Shown: positions 7,512 through 17,187, counted from the first letter of the stretch. The stretch is 64,000 nt of DNA from Salinimicrobium marinum (GCF_014651535.1 NZ_BMXB01000010.1:1-64000); one strand, 5' to 3'. Notes: generated by a model not told the origin, from the letters alone. Translations and numbers: made by a program.

Positions 7512-8854
7512 ACAGCCAGGGCAGCCGGCTCTTCTATCCATTCAAATCTCACCAGTCCATCTTCATCGATACGGTCTAACCGAATCTCCTGAAGCGTATT
7601 CACCAATGCAGGATTCCACGGAGTTTTTACTTTTACATAATTCTCTGTAAAGCCGTGGATATATCCTTCTTTGTTTTCACCTTCAAATAAAACAGTGCCA
7701 CTATTCCCTATCTGGGATTCATAAAATGCACGGCGCTTTTTAGCTGAAAGTCCGCGAAGCATTTTACTCCTTTTCTTTCTGACTTTAGCAGGAACAGGGT
7801 CGGCCATTTCTGCTGCAACGGTATTGTCTCTTTCTGAATATGTAAATACATGCAAGTAAGAAATATCCAGATCATTCAGGAAATTGTAAGTCTCGATAAA
7901 TTGTTCATTCGTTTCCCCGGGGAAACCTACAATTACATCTACGCCTATACAGGCATCTGGCATGGTCGCTTTGATCTTTTCAACCCGGTCCACATACAAT
8001 TCGCGCATATACCTGCGACGCATCGCCTTCAGGATGGTATTACTGCCGCTTTGCAATGGAATATGAAAGTGAGGAACGAATGTATTGCTCCGGGAAACAA
8101 AATCAATCGTTTCATTTTTCAGAAGGTTTGGCTCTATGGAAGAGATGCGCAGGCGCTCAATACCTTCCACTTCATCAAGGGCTTTCACTAGATCCAGAAA
8201 AGTATGTTCGTGTTTTTTGTTACCGAACTCCCCTTTTCCATAATCCCCGATATTTACACCGGTAAGCACGATTTCCTTTATTCCTTTATCACTGATGGTT
8301 TTTGCATTCTGAAGTACATTTTCCAGGGTATCACTTCTGGAAATACCACGGGCCAGCGGGATGGTACAGTAGGTACATTTATAGTCGCACCCATCCTGAA
8401 CCTTTAAAAAGGCACGGGTCCTGTCCCCAAAAGAATAAGAGCCCACATAGAAATCTGCTTCCTGTATCTCGCAGGAATGGATCTCCCCAAAGTCATTTTT
8501 GGAAAGGTCGTTCAGGTAATTGGTGATTTTGAATTTCTCTGTAGCACCTAACACCAGATCCACTCCATCTACAGCCGCCAGTTCTTCAGGCTTTAGCTGG
8601 GCGTAGCAACCAACAGCTATGACAAAAGCGTTCTCATTGGCTTTTTGCGCCTGCTTTACGATGGTTTTAAAGCGTTTGTCTGCATTATCGGTCACCGAGC
8701 AGGTGTTGATAACATAAATATCTGCAGCTTCTGAAAAATCGACCCTGCTGAAGCCTTCCTCTCTAAAGGAACGAGCAATGGTAGAAGTTTCTGAAAAATT
8801 CAGTTTACAGCCAAGGGTATAAAATGCTACTTTTTTGGTACTTTCCATATTCAT
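7508..8854 (-). CDS. mtaB: tRNA (t6A37)-C2 methylthiotransferase MtaB
   Basis: A 448-residue radical-SAM enzyme that adds a methylthio group to t6A at position 37 of ANN-decoding tRNAs. The N-terminal UPF0004 domain carries three cluster-binding cysteines (C16 in TLGCK, C52 in NTCSV, C83 in VGCYAQ). The radical-SAM CxxxCxxC is CDYKCTYC (156-163), followed by IPLARG. A TRAM-like C-terminal segment starts near residue 380. MtaB differs from MiaB in the FYTLGCKLNFSET opening, which fits here. An ATG two codons in is an equally possible start. Confidence 0.93.
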   Translation of the reverse strand: MNMESTKKVAFYTLGCKLNFSETSTIARSFREEGFSRVDFSEAADIYVINTCSVTDNADKRFKTIVKQAQKANENAFVIAVGCYAQLKPEELAAVDGVDLVLGATEKFKITNYLNDLSKNDFGEIHSCEIQEADFYVGSYSFGDRTRAFLKVQDGCDYKCTYCTIPLARGISRSDTLENVLQNAKTISDKGIKEIVLTGVNIGDYGKGEFGNKKHEHTFLDLVKALDEVEGIERLRISSIEPNLLKNETIDFVSRSNTFVPHFHIPLQSGSNTILKAMRRRYMRELYVDRVEKIKATMPDACIGVDVIVGFPGETNEQFIETYNFLNDLDISYLHVFTYSERDNTVAAEMADPVPAKVRKKRSKMLRGLSAKKRRAFYESQIGNSGTVLFEGENKEGYIHGFTENYVKVKTPWNPALVNTLQEIRLDRIDEDGLVRFEWIEEPAALAV

Positions 8855-8864
8855 CTTCTGAAGT

Positions 8865-8885
8865 ACCTGCTCACAATCAGCAGGT
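8865..8885 (-). other. 5'-leader hairpin of mtaB
   Basis: A perfect 7-bp inverted repeat (ACCTGCT and AGCAGGT) around a 7-base loop, 10 bases before the mtaB start and inside its predicted 5' leader. It could affect translation. It has no T-run and does not look like a terminator. Confidence 0.4.
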
Positions 8886-8930
8886 TTTCAATTACTAAAA
8901 ATGCTGTTCAAAATCACCTTTTGAAGCCCG

Positions 8931-8938
8931 CAAAGATA
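8931..8938 (-). promoter_or_regulatory. -7 box for mtaB
   Basis: TATCTTTG on the minus strand matches TAnnTTTG. It predicts a leader of about 70 bases for mtaB. Confidence 0.55.
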
Positions 8939-9026
8939 CCAACTATAATTGATTTTATAAAATAGCGGAGGCCTTCTGAAATCTTCTGGATTTATTTTTT
9001 TCGGTTATATTTATTAAAATTTAAGA

Positions 9027-9296
9027 ATGAGTTTCGGAAGTGCCATCGGGGCTATTGTAAGTCAGAAAAATAACCGCAGGGAAAGAACAGCCAAAACCGA
9101 TAAGTTCCTGGCCACCACCGGTTCCGGAATCAGCGGAGTAAAAAGTCATCGTAACCCCAGCGATGGAGAGCTTAAAGAACTCCGGAAAAAAATGATCCTT
9201 GCTCACAAAAAAAGAAAGCAGAAGATCCTGATTATCACCGCCGGCATTCTTTTTGTGCTTGCTGTTGTTTTCTTCTATTTTATGTTCTGGTATTAA
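9027..9296 (+). CDS. Small single-pass membrane protein, function unknown
   Basis: An 89-residue protein. The first 60 residues are polar and basic (SQKNNRRERTAKTDKFL, then ELRKKMILAHKKRKQK). One strong membrane segment at about 67-88 (ILIITAGILFVLAVVFFYFMFW) ends the protein, giving a tail-anchored topology with the basic part in the cytoplasm. No family recognised. It stands alone between mtaB and a convergent lipoprotein gene. Confidence 0.65.
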   Translation: MSFGSAIGAIVSQKNNRRERTAKTDKFLATTGSGISGVKSHRNPSDGELKELRKKMILAHKKRKQKILIITAGILFVLAVVFFYFMFWY

Positions 9297-9390
9297 AAAG
9301 CGAAAATTACAAAAGCTGAAGCGTTTTGATCTTAGTGAAGGACTGGGATAAAATTCTGGATTTTTTTGCTATGGGATCAGAGAATCTGAA

Positions 9391-10185
9391 TTACAAACTA
9401 TACGAATGGATCTCTTCTCCCTTTGCCGAATTTAAACTAACGTTGACTTCTTCCCCATGTCGAGCAGCAAAGTCAGCCACAATACTTTTTAGTTGTTCCA
9501 GTTCGCCATCAAACCGAAAAATGACCGGTTCGGCAAACCAGTATCCGTGAAGTTCAGGGAGCTGCATCGCGCCGTTAGCGATCTCAAAATATCCGTAGTG
9601 ACCATCTTTATGCTGTTCAAAAACGGCATTTTCGGCTTTTAATTCATCTGTGAATTTCTGCGCCAGCGCAGCAGAGGATTCTTCGTGATAACCTATAATT
9701 CCCCAATAGGTATTCTCGGGAATTTTGAAGAGCGTTTCATTTTCAACAAAAACATTTACGGGAGAAAACAGCTCCATGAAGTATTTTTCATCATCCACGA
9801 TTAGTTTTCCTTTATTCGAAACCCCTTCATTGACAAATTCTATCTCATAAGTGCCGTTTTCATACGGAAAGATCCTTTCGGAAGTAGCAGGTCCTATTGC
9901 TGTCAAACAAACTTCAGGTATATAAATTCCGGGGTAGTTTATCTTCAGACCTTCGGGTGCGTAATTAAACTCTGTTACCAACCCGTAATTCATACAAGGC
10001 TGTTGTTCCACCGTCTCTGACCTGATCTTTAACTCCGGACCTTCTTCCGATAATTCCTCCAGCATTGTCACCTTGATACCAGATCTTATGGGTGCCAGAT
10101 CACTTTGATCGGGTTCGTTGAAAACTTCAGTAGAACAGGAACAGTAGAGAAAGGCAGAAATAAATATGAAGATATAATTTTTCAC
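9391..10185 (-). CDS. Lipoprotein of unknown function
   Basis: A 264-residue protein with a lipoprotein signal (FLYCSCSTE; lipidated cysteine at about residue 17). The mature part is acidic and predicted to be mostly beta-strand, with one conserved-looking CMNYG segment near 95 and a C-terminal FRFDGELEQLKSIVADFAARHGEEVNVSL, which looks like an alpha/beta element. No family recognised. It follows the GlmU-like gene on the opposite side of a short gap and may be transcribed alone. Confidence 0.65.
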   Translation of the reverse strand: MKNYIFIFISAFLYCSCSTEVFNEPDQSDLAPIRSGIKVTMLEELSEEGPELKIRSETVEQQPCMNYGLVTEFNYAPEGLKINYPGIYIPEVCLTAIGPATSERIFPYENGTYEIEFVNEGVSNKGKLIVDDEKYFMELFSPVNVFVENETLFKIPENTYWGIIGYHEESSAALAQKFTDELKAENAVFEQHKDGHYGYFEIANGAMQLPELHGYWFAEPVIFRFDGELEQLKSIVADFAARHGEEVNVSLNSAKGEEIHSYSL

Positions 10186-10237
10186 CTGATTATCATTTGT
10201 TTAGCTAATGCTAAAAATAACTAAAAAATTGGATCTT

Positions 10238-11410
10238 TTAGATCCTTCTCCATTTTTTTGTCTGCTCAAATACATGCTCCAGGATAGCTTTATCTTCTTC
10301 GGTAAATTCGATATTTCTACGCTGCATCACGATTTCTGCAACTTCAAAAGCTTTGGAAGTTTTGTAGGTGGTGATGCCTCCGCTACCTCCCCAACTGAAA
10401 TCGGGTATAAAATTGCGGGGAAATCCGGCTCCAAAGATATTGGAACTCACCCCAACCACAGTTCCGGTATTGAACATGGTATTGATTCCGCATTTACTGT
10501 GATCCCCCATCATCAGTCCGCAGAATTGCAATCCTGTTGAGGAAAACCCTTCAGAATCATAATCCCACAGCCTCACTTCAGCGTAGTTATTTTTCAGATT
10601 GGAGGTATTTGTATCAGCTCCAAGATTACACCATTCCCCAAGAACAGAATTTCCCAGGAATCCTTCATGACCTTTATTGGAATAACTAAAAATCACGGAA
10701 TTTTTTACCTCTCCTCCTACTTTACTAAAAGGCCCCACGGTAGTAGCTCCATAGATTTTGGACCCCATTTTCAAACCAGATCCTTCACATAAAGCAAAAG
10801 GCCCTCGCACAATGCTTCCTTCCATGATCTCTGCATCTTTACCAATGTAAATAGGCCCTTCGGAAGCATTTAAAATGCTAAATTCCACCTTTGCTCCTTC
10901 TTCCAAAAAGATATTTTCGGGAGCAAGAGTTTGATTGGTAGCCGAAAGAGGCTCGGTTTGCCTGTCACGTGTTAATAATTCGAAATCGGATGAAATGGCT
11001 TCTCCGTTTTTTTCAAATAAATGCCATGTCTGACTTACGGTAAAAGCTTCTCCTTCCAGTTCAATAGCTTCAAAAGAGTTAAGATCTACTTCCTGATCTT
11101 CATTTGCAAAGAAAGCCACAATATCCTCTTCATGAAAAATAGCCTGATTTTCCTGCAGGTCTAAAATTTGAGCTACCAACTCTTCCGTGGGCAGAAAAGA
11201 AGCATTGATCATGATATTCTTTTCGGTCTCTACCATTGGCCATTTATCAGCCAGATAATCTTCGGTTACGGTAGAAGTGGTTGTTTGCAGCCACTTCTCC
11301 CATTTTTCCCTTATCGTAAGGATCCCGATCCTAAGATCGGCCACAGGGCGGGTAAAAGTGAAAGGCAAAAGCTGGTTCCTGGCAGAACCGTCAAAAAGAA
11401 TATAATTCAT
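10238..11410 (-). CDS. Bacteroidete GlmU-like sugar nucleotidyltransferase/acyltransferase
   Basis: A 390-residue protein of the family called GlmU-like in Bacteroidota (TIGR03991 type). The N-terminus shows the family signature FDGSARNQLLPFTFTRPVADLR, and the C-terminal half (about 190-370) is a left-handed beta-helix of hexapeptide repeats (IYIGKDAEIMEGSIVRG, MGSKIYGATTVGP, GTVVGVSSNIFGAG). In this family it is proposed to make UDP-GlcNAc or another NDP-sugar. The N-terminal nucleotidyltransferase part is short compared with E. coli GlmU. Specificity is inferred, not visible. Confidence 0.82.
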   Translation of the reverse strand: MNYILFDGSARNQLLPFTFTRPVADLRIGILTIREKWEKWLQTTTSTVTEDYLADKWPMVETEKNIMINASFLPTEELVAQILDLQENQAIFHEEDIVAFFANEDQEVDLNSFEAIELEGEAFTVSQTWHLFEKNGEAISSDFELLTRDRQTEPLSATNQTLAPENIFLEEGAKVEFSILNASEGPIYIGKDAEIMEGSIVRGPFALCEGSGLKMGSKIYGATTVGPFSKVGGEVKNSVIFSYSNKGHEGFLGNSVLGEWCNLGADTNTSNLKNNYAEVRLWDYDSEGFSSTGLQFCGLMMGDHSKCGINTMFNTGTVVGVSSNIFGAGFPRNFIPDFSWGGSGGITTYKTSKAFEVAEIVMQRRNIEFTEEDKAILEHVFEQTKKWRRI

Positions 11411-11571
11411 GTTCGTTATTTTTTCGGTAAATGTACGAGGATCAGGAGAATTATGAAACTGCTAATGTGTGTTCTAACGAAATTGTAACATGTTAGTGCA
11501 GACCTTAAGCAGATTTTGTTTCTATGGTGATTAAAATCTCGTCCAGAAGTCTTAAAAAATTACAAAATGAA

Positions 11572-11595
11572 AAAGCCTCCATTTCTGGAGGCTTT
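11572..11595 (-). terminator. Terminator of rpmE
   Basis: A perfect 9-bp stem (AAAGCCTCC and GGAGGCTTT) with a 6-base loop, followed on the minus strand by TTTTCATTTT. It lies 25 bases beyond the L31 stop. Confidence 0.85.
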
Positions 11596-11619
11596 CCTAT
11601 ATATTATAAAAGCAAGAGT

Positions 11620-11871
11620 TTATTTCTTGAATTTAGCGTATTTGTTCTTGAACTTGTCGATACGACCAGCTGTATCCAATAATTTGGATTTACCAGTGTA
11701 AAATGGGTGAGAAGTTCTGGAAATTTCCAATTTTATCAAAGGATATTCCTGACCTTCAACCTCAATAGTTTCTTTAGTATTTGCGGTAGATTTAGAAATA
11801 AAAACTTCGTCATTAGACATGTCTTTAAACGCTACCAATCTATAATTTTCCGGATGGATTCCCTGCTTCAT
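11620..11871 (-). CDS. rpmE: 50S ribosomal protein L31, type B
   Basis: An 83-residue ribosomal protein beginning [20 protein letters not shown], with [11 protein letters not shown] and [13 protein letters not shown], typical of type B bL31. It lacks the zinc-binding cysteines of type A L31. It has its own promoter-like box and terminator, so it is a single-gene unit. Confidence 0.96.
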   Translation of the reverse strand: MKQGIHPENYRLVAFKDMSNDEVFISKSTANTKETIEVEGQEYPLIKLEISRTSHPFYTGKSKLLDTAGRIDKFKNKYAKFKK

Positions 11872-11909
11872 CTCTTTAATCTTTAAAATCTTGTAATTTT
11901 TTCGAGGTG

Positions 11910-11917
11910 CAAATTTA
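11910..11917 (-). promoter_or_regulatory. -7 box for rpmE
   Basis: TAAATTTG on the minus strand, about 39 bases before the L31 start, matching TAnnTTTG. Confidence 0.55.
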
Positions 11918-11998
11918 ATTAATTTTTCGAAAGAAACAACTATTAAATCTTATTTTTCGCACCAAAAGGAAAGTTAACGTTCCTGTGTAACGTTTTGT

Positions 11999-12006
11999 TA
12001 TCTTTG
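11999..12006 (+). promoter_or_regulatory. -7 box for the DUF4199/GT2 unit
   Basis: TATCTTTG matches TAnnTTTG, 45 bases before the ATG at 12052. Confidence 0.55.
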
Positions 12007-12051
12007 CTTACTAATTGTGCATAAAATTTAACCAATCCAAAATTAGTGAAA

Positions 12052-12582
12052 ATGGAACAATCAACAGCACAATCGCCTGGCAAATTTGCCATTACGTATG
12101 GAGTAATCCTGGGAATTATCATTGTATTAATAGCATTATTAATGTATGTTACGGGAATGGCTCTTGAAGGAATTCAATGGCCAATGTACATTTATTATGT
12201 CATTTTTCCCGTTGTAATCATTATTGCTATTAAGGCTTATAAAAAAGAAAATAGTGGTTTTTTAAGTGTTAGTGAAGCTTTAAAAACCGGCGTTGCAACT
12301 GCAGTTATCAGCGGATTGATATTTTTGGTTTACAACCTGCTTTTTAATTACATTATAGAACCAACCTATGCCCAGCAGGCAATTGACGCCACAAGAGATC
12401 AATTATCTGAAGCCGGAACAATGACAGATGAGCAGATAGAAGCGACCCTCGAGTGGGTGAAATGGGGATCTGATCCTTTAATTGGAAGTGCCATCTGGAT
12501 TGCCTTTAGTGCATTTCTTGGATTGATTTATTCTCTCATTGCAGGGTTGATCATGAAGCAGAAAAGACCATACGAAGTTTAA
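12052..12582 (+). CDS. DUF4199 integral membrane protein
   Basis: A 176-residue protein with four predicted membrane segments (about 14-36, 45-62, 78-100 and 138-165 in the product of ATG 12052). The FAITYGVILGIIIVLIALLMYV opening, the short loop ending AYKKENSGFLSVSEALKTG, and the large loop with IDATRDQLSEAGTMTDEQIEA are features of the Bacteroidota DUF4199 family, whose function is unknown. A GTG two codons upstream is possible but less likely than the ATG. The gene lies 10 bases before the GT2 gene, a pairing common in this phylum. Confidence 0.85.
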   Translation: MEQSTAQSPGKFAITYGVILGIIIVLIALLMYVTGMALEGIQWPMYIYYVIFPVVIIIAIKAYKKENSGFLSVSEALKTGVATAVISGLIFLVYNLLFNYIIEPTYAQQAIDATRDQLSEAGTMTDEQIEATLEWVKWGSDPLIGSAIWIAFSAFLGLIYSLIAGLIMKQKRPYEV

Positions 12583-12592
12583 AGAAAATTGA

Positions 12593-13552
12593 ATGCAGTT
12601 ATCTATTGTCATCCCTCTTCTTAACGAGGAAGAATCTTTGCAGGAATTATATAATTGGATCGTAAAAGTCTTACGGTCCAATTCTTTTTCTTATGAAATT
12701 ATCTTCATAGATGACGGCAGTACAGATAACTCATGGAAAATCATTCAGCAAATTGCGGCTGAAGATGAAGCTGTAAAAGGCATAAAATTTAATCGAAACT
12801 ACGGAAAATCGCAGGCACTGCACGTTGGTTTCGATAAAGCCCAGGGAGACGTGATCATCACTATGGATGCAGACCTTCAGGATAATCCTGAAGAAATTCC
12901 GGAATTATATCAACTTATCACCACCGAAGGCTACGACCTGATTTCGGGCTGGAAGAAAAAACGATATGATTCGGTGTTATCAAAAAATTTACCTTCCAAA
13001 TTATTCAATGCCGCTGCCAGAAAAACTTCGGGTTTAAAATTACATGATTTTAACTGCGGACTCAAGGCCTACAAAAAGGCGGTCATCAAAAATATTGATG
13101 TCTACGGCGAAATGCACCGGTACATTCCTGTGCTCGCAAAAAACGCCGGATACAGTAAAATAAATGAGAAGGTGGTACAACACCAGGCAAGGAAATACGG
13201 AAAAACAAAATTTGGAGTAGAACGGTTCATCAATGGTTTCCTTGACCTCATCACGATCTGGTTCCTGTCAAAATTCGGAAAAAGGCCCATGCATTTGTTT
13301 GGTGCCCTTGGAATCCTGATGTTCTTTTTTGGTCTGCTCGCTGCGGCCTGGATAGGTGGTTCAAAGTTATATAAACTGTACCATGGGGAAGCCAGCATTC
13401 TGGTGACAGATAATCCATGGTTTTATATTTCGCTGGTTACCATGATCATAGGAACACTTTTTTTCCTCACAGGATTTCTTGGAGAACTCATTCTTAGAAG
13501 CAGCAGGGAGAAAGATCGGTATCGCATAAGCCAAACTACCGGCCAATTTTAA
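12593..13552 (+). CDS. Family 2 glycosyltransferase, DPM1/ArnC-like
   Basis: A 319-residue membrane-bound GT2. The GT-A domain (1-225) opens with LSIVIPLLNEEESL and carries IDDGSTDNS for nucleotide binding and DADLQDNPEEI with the metal-binding DAD. NRNYGKSQALHVGF and NCGLKAYKKAV follow. Two C-terminal membrane segments (about 235-258 and 275-300) anchor it. Such enzymes transfer a sugar from an NDP-sugar to a polyprenyl phosphate. The donor cannot be told from the sequence. Co-transcribed with the DUF4199 gene. Confidence 0.88.
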   Translation: MQLSIVIPLLNEEESLQELYNWIVKVLRSNSFSYEIIFIDDGSTDNSWKIIQQIAAEDEAVKGIKFNRNYGKSQALHVGFDKAQGDVIITMDADLQDNPEEIPELYQLITTEGYDLISGWKKKRYDSVLSKNLPSKLFNAAARKTSGLKLHDFNCGLKAYKKAVIKNIDVYGEMHRYIPVLAKNAGYSKINEKVVQHQARKYGKTKFGVERFINGFLDLITIWFLSKFGKRPMHLFGALGILMFFFGLLAAAWIGGSKLYKLYHGEASILVTDNPWFYISLVTMIIGTLFFLTGFLGELILRSSREKDRYRISQTTGQF

Positions 13553-13573
13553 CCGCCTTTCCCATTAAATCCT

Positions 13574-13581
13574 TATTTTTG
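13574..13581 (+). promoter_or_regulatory. -7 box for the phosphohexomutase gene
   Basis: TATTTTTG matches TAnnTTTG, 22 bases before the ATG at 13604. Confidence 0.6.
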
Positions 13582-13603
13582 TTGTAAAAAATAAGAGAAT
13601 CAC

Positions 13604-15334
13604 ATGAGCAATCACGATATTAATAGCAAAGCCGAATCCTGGCTTAAGTCCCCTTTTGACAAACATACACAGCAAAGCGTTGAGGAACTATTAAAGAACA
13701 ACCCAGACGAATTAAAAGAAAGTTTTTATAAAGACCTGGAATTCGGGACCGGTGGAATGCGCGGAATTATGGGCCCCGGTACCAACAGGATCAATAAATA
13801 TACCCTCGGAAAAAATACCCAGGGTCTTTCAAACTATCTCAAAAGTCAATTTTCGGGCGAAGACCTGAAAGTCGTGATTGCGTATGACTGTAGAAACAAC
13901 AGTAAGGAACTTGCACAGGTAGTAGCTGATGTTTTTTCGGCTAACGGAATCCAGGTGTACCTGTTTACTAACCTGCGCCCTACTCCCGAACTTTCTTTTG
14001 CCGTGAAATATCTCGATTGCCATGCGGGAATTGTTTTGACTGCAAGTCATAATCCACCGGAATATAACGGATACAAGGTCTACTGGCAGGACGGCGGCCA
14101 GTTAGTACCACCACAGGACAAGGAAATCGTGGAAGAGATCAACGGACTTGATTATACTGAAATAAATTTCGAAGCAAATAATGATCTTATCAAACCTATT
14201 GATACTCAGGTAGACGATGCTTTTGCAAAAGCATCGGTTGAAAACGGAAGTTTTGATACTACAGCTTCGGCAAAAGAAAACCTGAAGATCGTTTTCACCT
14301 CCCTTCACGGAACCTCTATCACCATGATTCCGAAGGTATTGGAAAAAGCAGGGTATACCAATTTTCAAATTGTAAAGGAACAGGAAGAGCCAAACGGAAA
14401 CTTCCCTACAGTAAAGTCTCCAAACCCTGAAGAACCTGAAGCTCTAAAAATGGCACTGGAACTTGCCGAAAAGCAGGATGCAGATATCGTAATTGGTACA
14501 GATCCGGATGGTGATCGACTTGGGGTTGCGGTAAAAGACCTGGACGGAAAACTGGTGTTGCTTAACGGGAACCAAACTATGCTGGTGATGACCTGGTTCT
14601 TACTCGAACAATGGAAAAAACAGGGAAAAATAGACGGAAATGAATTTATAGGCTCCACCATTGTTTCTACCCCAATGCTGCGGATCGTAGCTGAAGATTA
14701 CGGAGTGGAATACAAAGAAGGCCTCACCGGATTTAAATGGATTGCGAAAATGATCAAGGACCACCCTGAATTGGATTTTATTGGTGGTGGGGAAGAAAGT
14801 TTCGGGTATATGGTTGGGGATTTCGTTCGCGACAAAGATGCTGTGACGGCTACCCTGCTTTCCTGTGAAATTGCAGCCCAAATGAAGGAACAGGGCATTT
14901 CATTTTACGAAAAACTACTGGAACTTTATCAAAAATACGGTCTTTACCGTGAAGAATTGATCTCGCTGGTAAAAAAGGGAATTGACGGAGAGGAACAGAT
15001 CAGGAACATGATGATAAGCCTTAGAGAAAATCCATTGAAAGAAATAGCCGGGGAAAAAGTGGTTCTTGTGGAAGACTATCAGAGCTCTGAAGCTATTAAC
15101 AGCAATTCCAACTCTCAGGAAATCCAGAAGCTTGATATTCCGAAATCCAATGTTCTTATATATTACACCGAAAACGGAACCAAAGTCGCTGCTCGACCTA
15201 GCGGTACAGAACCCAAGATCAAATTTTACTTTAGTGTAAATACTGGTCTGGACAAAATTGAAGATTACCATAAAGTCAGCGAGGAATTGTCTCATAAAAT
15301 TGCAGGCATAAAGTCCGACTTAAAACTGGCTTAA
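13604..15334 (+). CDS. Phosphoglucomutase/phosphomannomutase family protein
   Basis: A 576-residue alpha-D-phosphohexomutase with all four domains. FGTGGMRG occurs near residue 47. The phosphoserine loop is TASHNPPEYNGYK (S148). The metal loop is DPDGDRLG near residue 304. The sugar-binding loop is GGEESFGY, and the phosphate-binding loop RPSGTEPKIKFYF is near the C-terminus. It interconverts hexose 1- and 6-phosphates. Only this mutase is visible in the window, so it could supply the mannose 1-phosphate to mannose 6-phosphate step needed by the mannan locus, but another paralogue elsewhere is equally possible. The ABC exporter gene starts 12 bases later. Confidence 0.92.
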   Translation: MSNHDINSKAESWLKSPFDKHTQQSVEELLKNNPDELKESFYKDLEFGTGGMRGIMGPGTNRINKYTLGKNTQGLSNYLKSQFSGEDLKVVIAYDCRNNSKELAQVVADVFSANGIQVYLFTNLRPTPELSFAVKYLDCHAGIVLTASHNPPEYNGYKVYWQDGGQLVPPQDKEIVEEINGLDYTEINFEANNDLIKPIDTQVDDAFAKASVENGSFDTTASAKENLKIVFTSLHGTSITMIPKVLEKAGYTNFQIVKEQEEPNGNFPTVKSPNPEEPEALKMALELAEKQDADIVIGTDPDGDRLGVAVKDLDGKLVLLNGNQTMLVMTWFLLEQWKKQGKIDGNEFIGSTIVSTPMLRIVAEDYGVEYKEGLTGFKWIAKMIKDHPELDFIGGGEESFGYMVGDFVRDKDAVTATLLSCEIAAQMKEQGISFYEKLLELYQKYGLYREELISLVKKGIDGEEQIRNMMISLRENPLKEIAGEKVVLVEDYQSSEAINSNSNSQEIQKLDIPKSNVLIYYTENGTKVAARPSGTEPKIKFYFSVNTGLDKIEDYHKVSEELSHKIAGIKSDLKLA

Positions 15335-15346
15335 AGGCCCAATTGA

Positions 15347-17170
15347 ATGAATTACTTTAAAAAGATCCTTCGGTTCGCGATCCCGTATAAAAGGTACGCG
15401 ATCCTGAATATTATTTGCAATATTTTTTATGCCCTTTTTAGCACGTTATCCTTCCTGGCTTTAATCCCGGTAATACAAATTCTTTTCGATAAAACGAGAA
15501 GGGTTGCTGTAGAACCACGCTGGGAGGGAATTTCGGGAATGAAGGATTACGTGATAGACTCTTTTAATTACGAAGTTACCCAACGGATCAATGCAGATGA
15601 AGTTTCTGCGTTGGTGTTTGTTTGTGCAATTGTAATTATTCTGTTCTTTCTAAAGAACCTGTTTGGTTACCTGGCGGCTTTCTTTATTACGTTTCTTCGG
15701 AATGGAGTTTTAAGGGATGTTAGAAATGCCATTTACGATAAGATCCTTGCACTTCCGGTTTCTTATTTTTCTGAAAAGAGAAAAGGAGATACCATTTCCA
15801 GGATCACTGCAGATGTAAATGAAGTACAGACTTCCTTCCTATCTATTCTGGAGTTGGTGGTACGGGAACCACTTACTATCATTTTCACGATCACTGCAAT
15901 GTTGCTGATGAGTCCCACGCTTACTCTGTTCGTCTTTGTTTTTCTTCCAATTTCGGGATTTATTATTTCTCTCATCGGAAAGAAATTAAAGAGTCAGTCG
16001 AATCAGGCTCAGGAAGAGAACGGATATTTTCTTTCCCTGGTGGAAGAAACCTTGTCCAGTTTAAAGATCGTAAAAGGTTTCAATGCTGAAGACAAGATGA
16101 AGAAGAAGTTTCACGATTCCACTAACAGGTTAAAAACTATCCTGGACAGTCTTCTCAACCGGCAGAACCTGGCATCTCCTACCAGCGAATTTTTAGGGAT
16201 CTTTGTGATTGTAATTATCCTTTGGTTTGGAGGAAATATGGTTTTAGTAGAAGAAACTCTGGATGGTGCCACTTTTATAGCCTTTATGGGACTGGCCTAC
16301 AACATTCTTACGCCCGCCAAACAAATAAGCAAAGCAACCTATAGTGTTAAAAAAGGAGACGCAGCCGCCGAAAGGATCTTTCAGGTACTGGAAACTCCTT
16401 CTTCAATTGTAGATGCACCCGATGCTATCGACAAAAAGGAATTTGAAGATGCTGTGGAGATCGAAAACATCTACTTTAGATATGAAGATGAAAATGTTCT
16501 TAAGAACTTCAGTATTAAAGTTCCGAAAGGGCAAACCGTAGCCCTTGTAGGACAATCTGGAAGCGGAAAATCTACAATTGCCAACCTGGTTACCAGATTT
16601 TATGATGTGAATGAAGGTTCCATTAAAGTTGATGGTACAGATATTAAACAAATCACCAAAAAGTCCCTCCGTGACCTGATGGGACTGGTCACCCAGGACT
16701 CTATTCTTTTCAATGACACCATAAGGAACAATGTGAGCCTGGCAAAGGAAAATGCAACCGATGAAGAAATTATTGACGCTTTAAAAATTGCAAATGCCTG
16801 GGAATTTGTAAAGACGCTGCCAAAAGGACTGGAAACCAATATTGGTGACAGCGGAAATAAATTGAGTGGCGGACAAAAACAACGCCTTTCTATAGCCCGC
16901 GCCGTACTTAAAAATCCGCCTATCATGATTCTGGACGAGGCCACTTCAGCTTTAGATACGGAAAGTGAAAGACTGGTACAAAAAGCCCTGGAGAATATGA
17001 TGCGTAACAGAACTTCTATCGTTATTGCTCACAGATTATCCACTATTCAAAATGCCGACAGAATTGTGGTGATGCAAAAAGGAGAAATCGTGGAGCAGGG
17101 TAAACATGATGAACTACTGGCCAAAAACGGAACTTACCAAAAGCTGGTTGCCATGCAATCTTTCGAGTAA
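15347..17170 (+). CDS. MsbA-like ABC exporter (fused permease/ATPase)
   Basis: A 607-residue half-transporter. Residues 1-330 form the six-helix exporter membrane domain. The nucleotide-binding domain (365-600) has Walker A GQSGSGKST, signature LSGGQKQR, Walker B IMILDEATSALD and the switch histidine in VIAHRLST. It should work as a homodimer in the inner membrane. MsbA-type lipid or lipid A export is plausible, but drug or peptide export cannot be excluded. It is co-transcribed with the phosphohexomutase gene and has a terminator-like hairpin downstream. Confidence 0.9.
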   Translation: MNYFKKILRFAIPYKRYAILNIICNIFYALFSTLSFLALIPVIQILFDKTRRVAVEPRWEGISGMKDYVIDSFNYEVTQRINADEVSALVFVCAIVIILFFLKNLFGYLAAFFITFLRNGVLRDVRNAIYDKILALPVSYFSEKRKGDTISRITADVNEVQTSFLSILELVVREPLTIIFTITAMLLMSPTLTLFVFVFLPISGFIISLIGKKLKSQSNQAQEENGYFLSLVEETLSSLKIVKGFNAEDKMKKKFHDSTNRLKTILDSLLNRQNLASPTSEFLGIFVIVIILWFGGNMVLVEETLDGATFIAFMGLAYNILTPAKQISKATYSVKKGDAAAERIFQVLETPSSIVDAPDAIDKKEFEDAVEIENIYFRYEDENVLKNFSIKVPKGQTVALVGQSGSGKSTIANLVTRFYDVNEGSIKVDGTDIKQITKKSLRDLMGLVTQDSILFNDTIRNNVSLAKENATDEEIIDALKIANAWEFVKTLPKGLETNIGDSGNKLSGGQKQRLSIARAVLKNPPIMILDEATSALDTESERLVQKALENMMRNRTSIVIAHRLSTIQNADRIVVMQKGEIVEQGKHDELLAKNGTYQKLVAMQSFE

Positions 17171-17187
17171 TCTTTAGAAAAATGAAT

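Noticed and set aside
10228-10247. GGATC/GATCC hairpin at the end of the GlmU-like gene
   Set aside because: Only five base pairs and it overlaps the stop codon; too weak to call a terminator.
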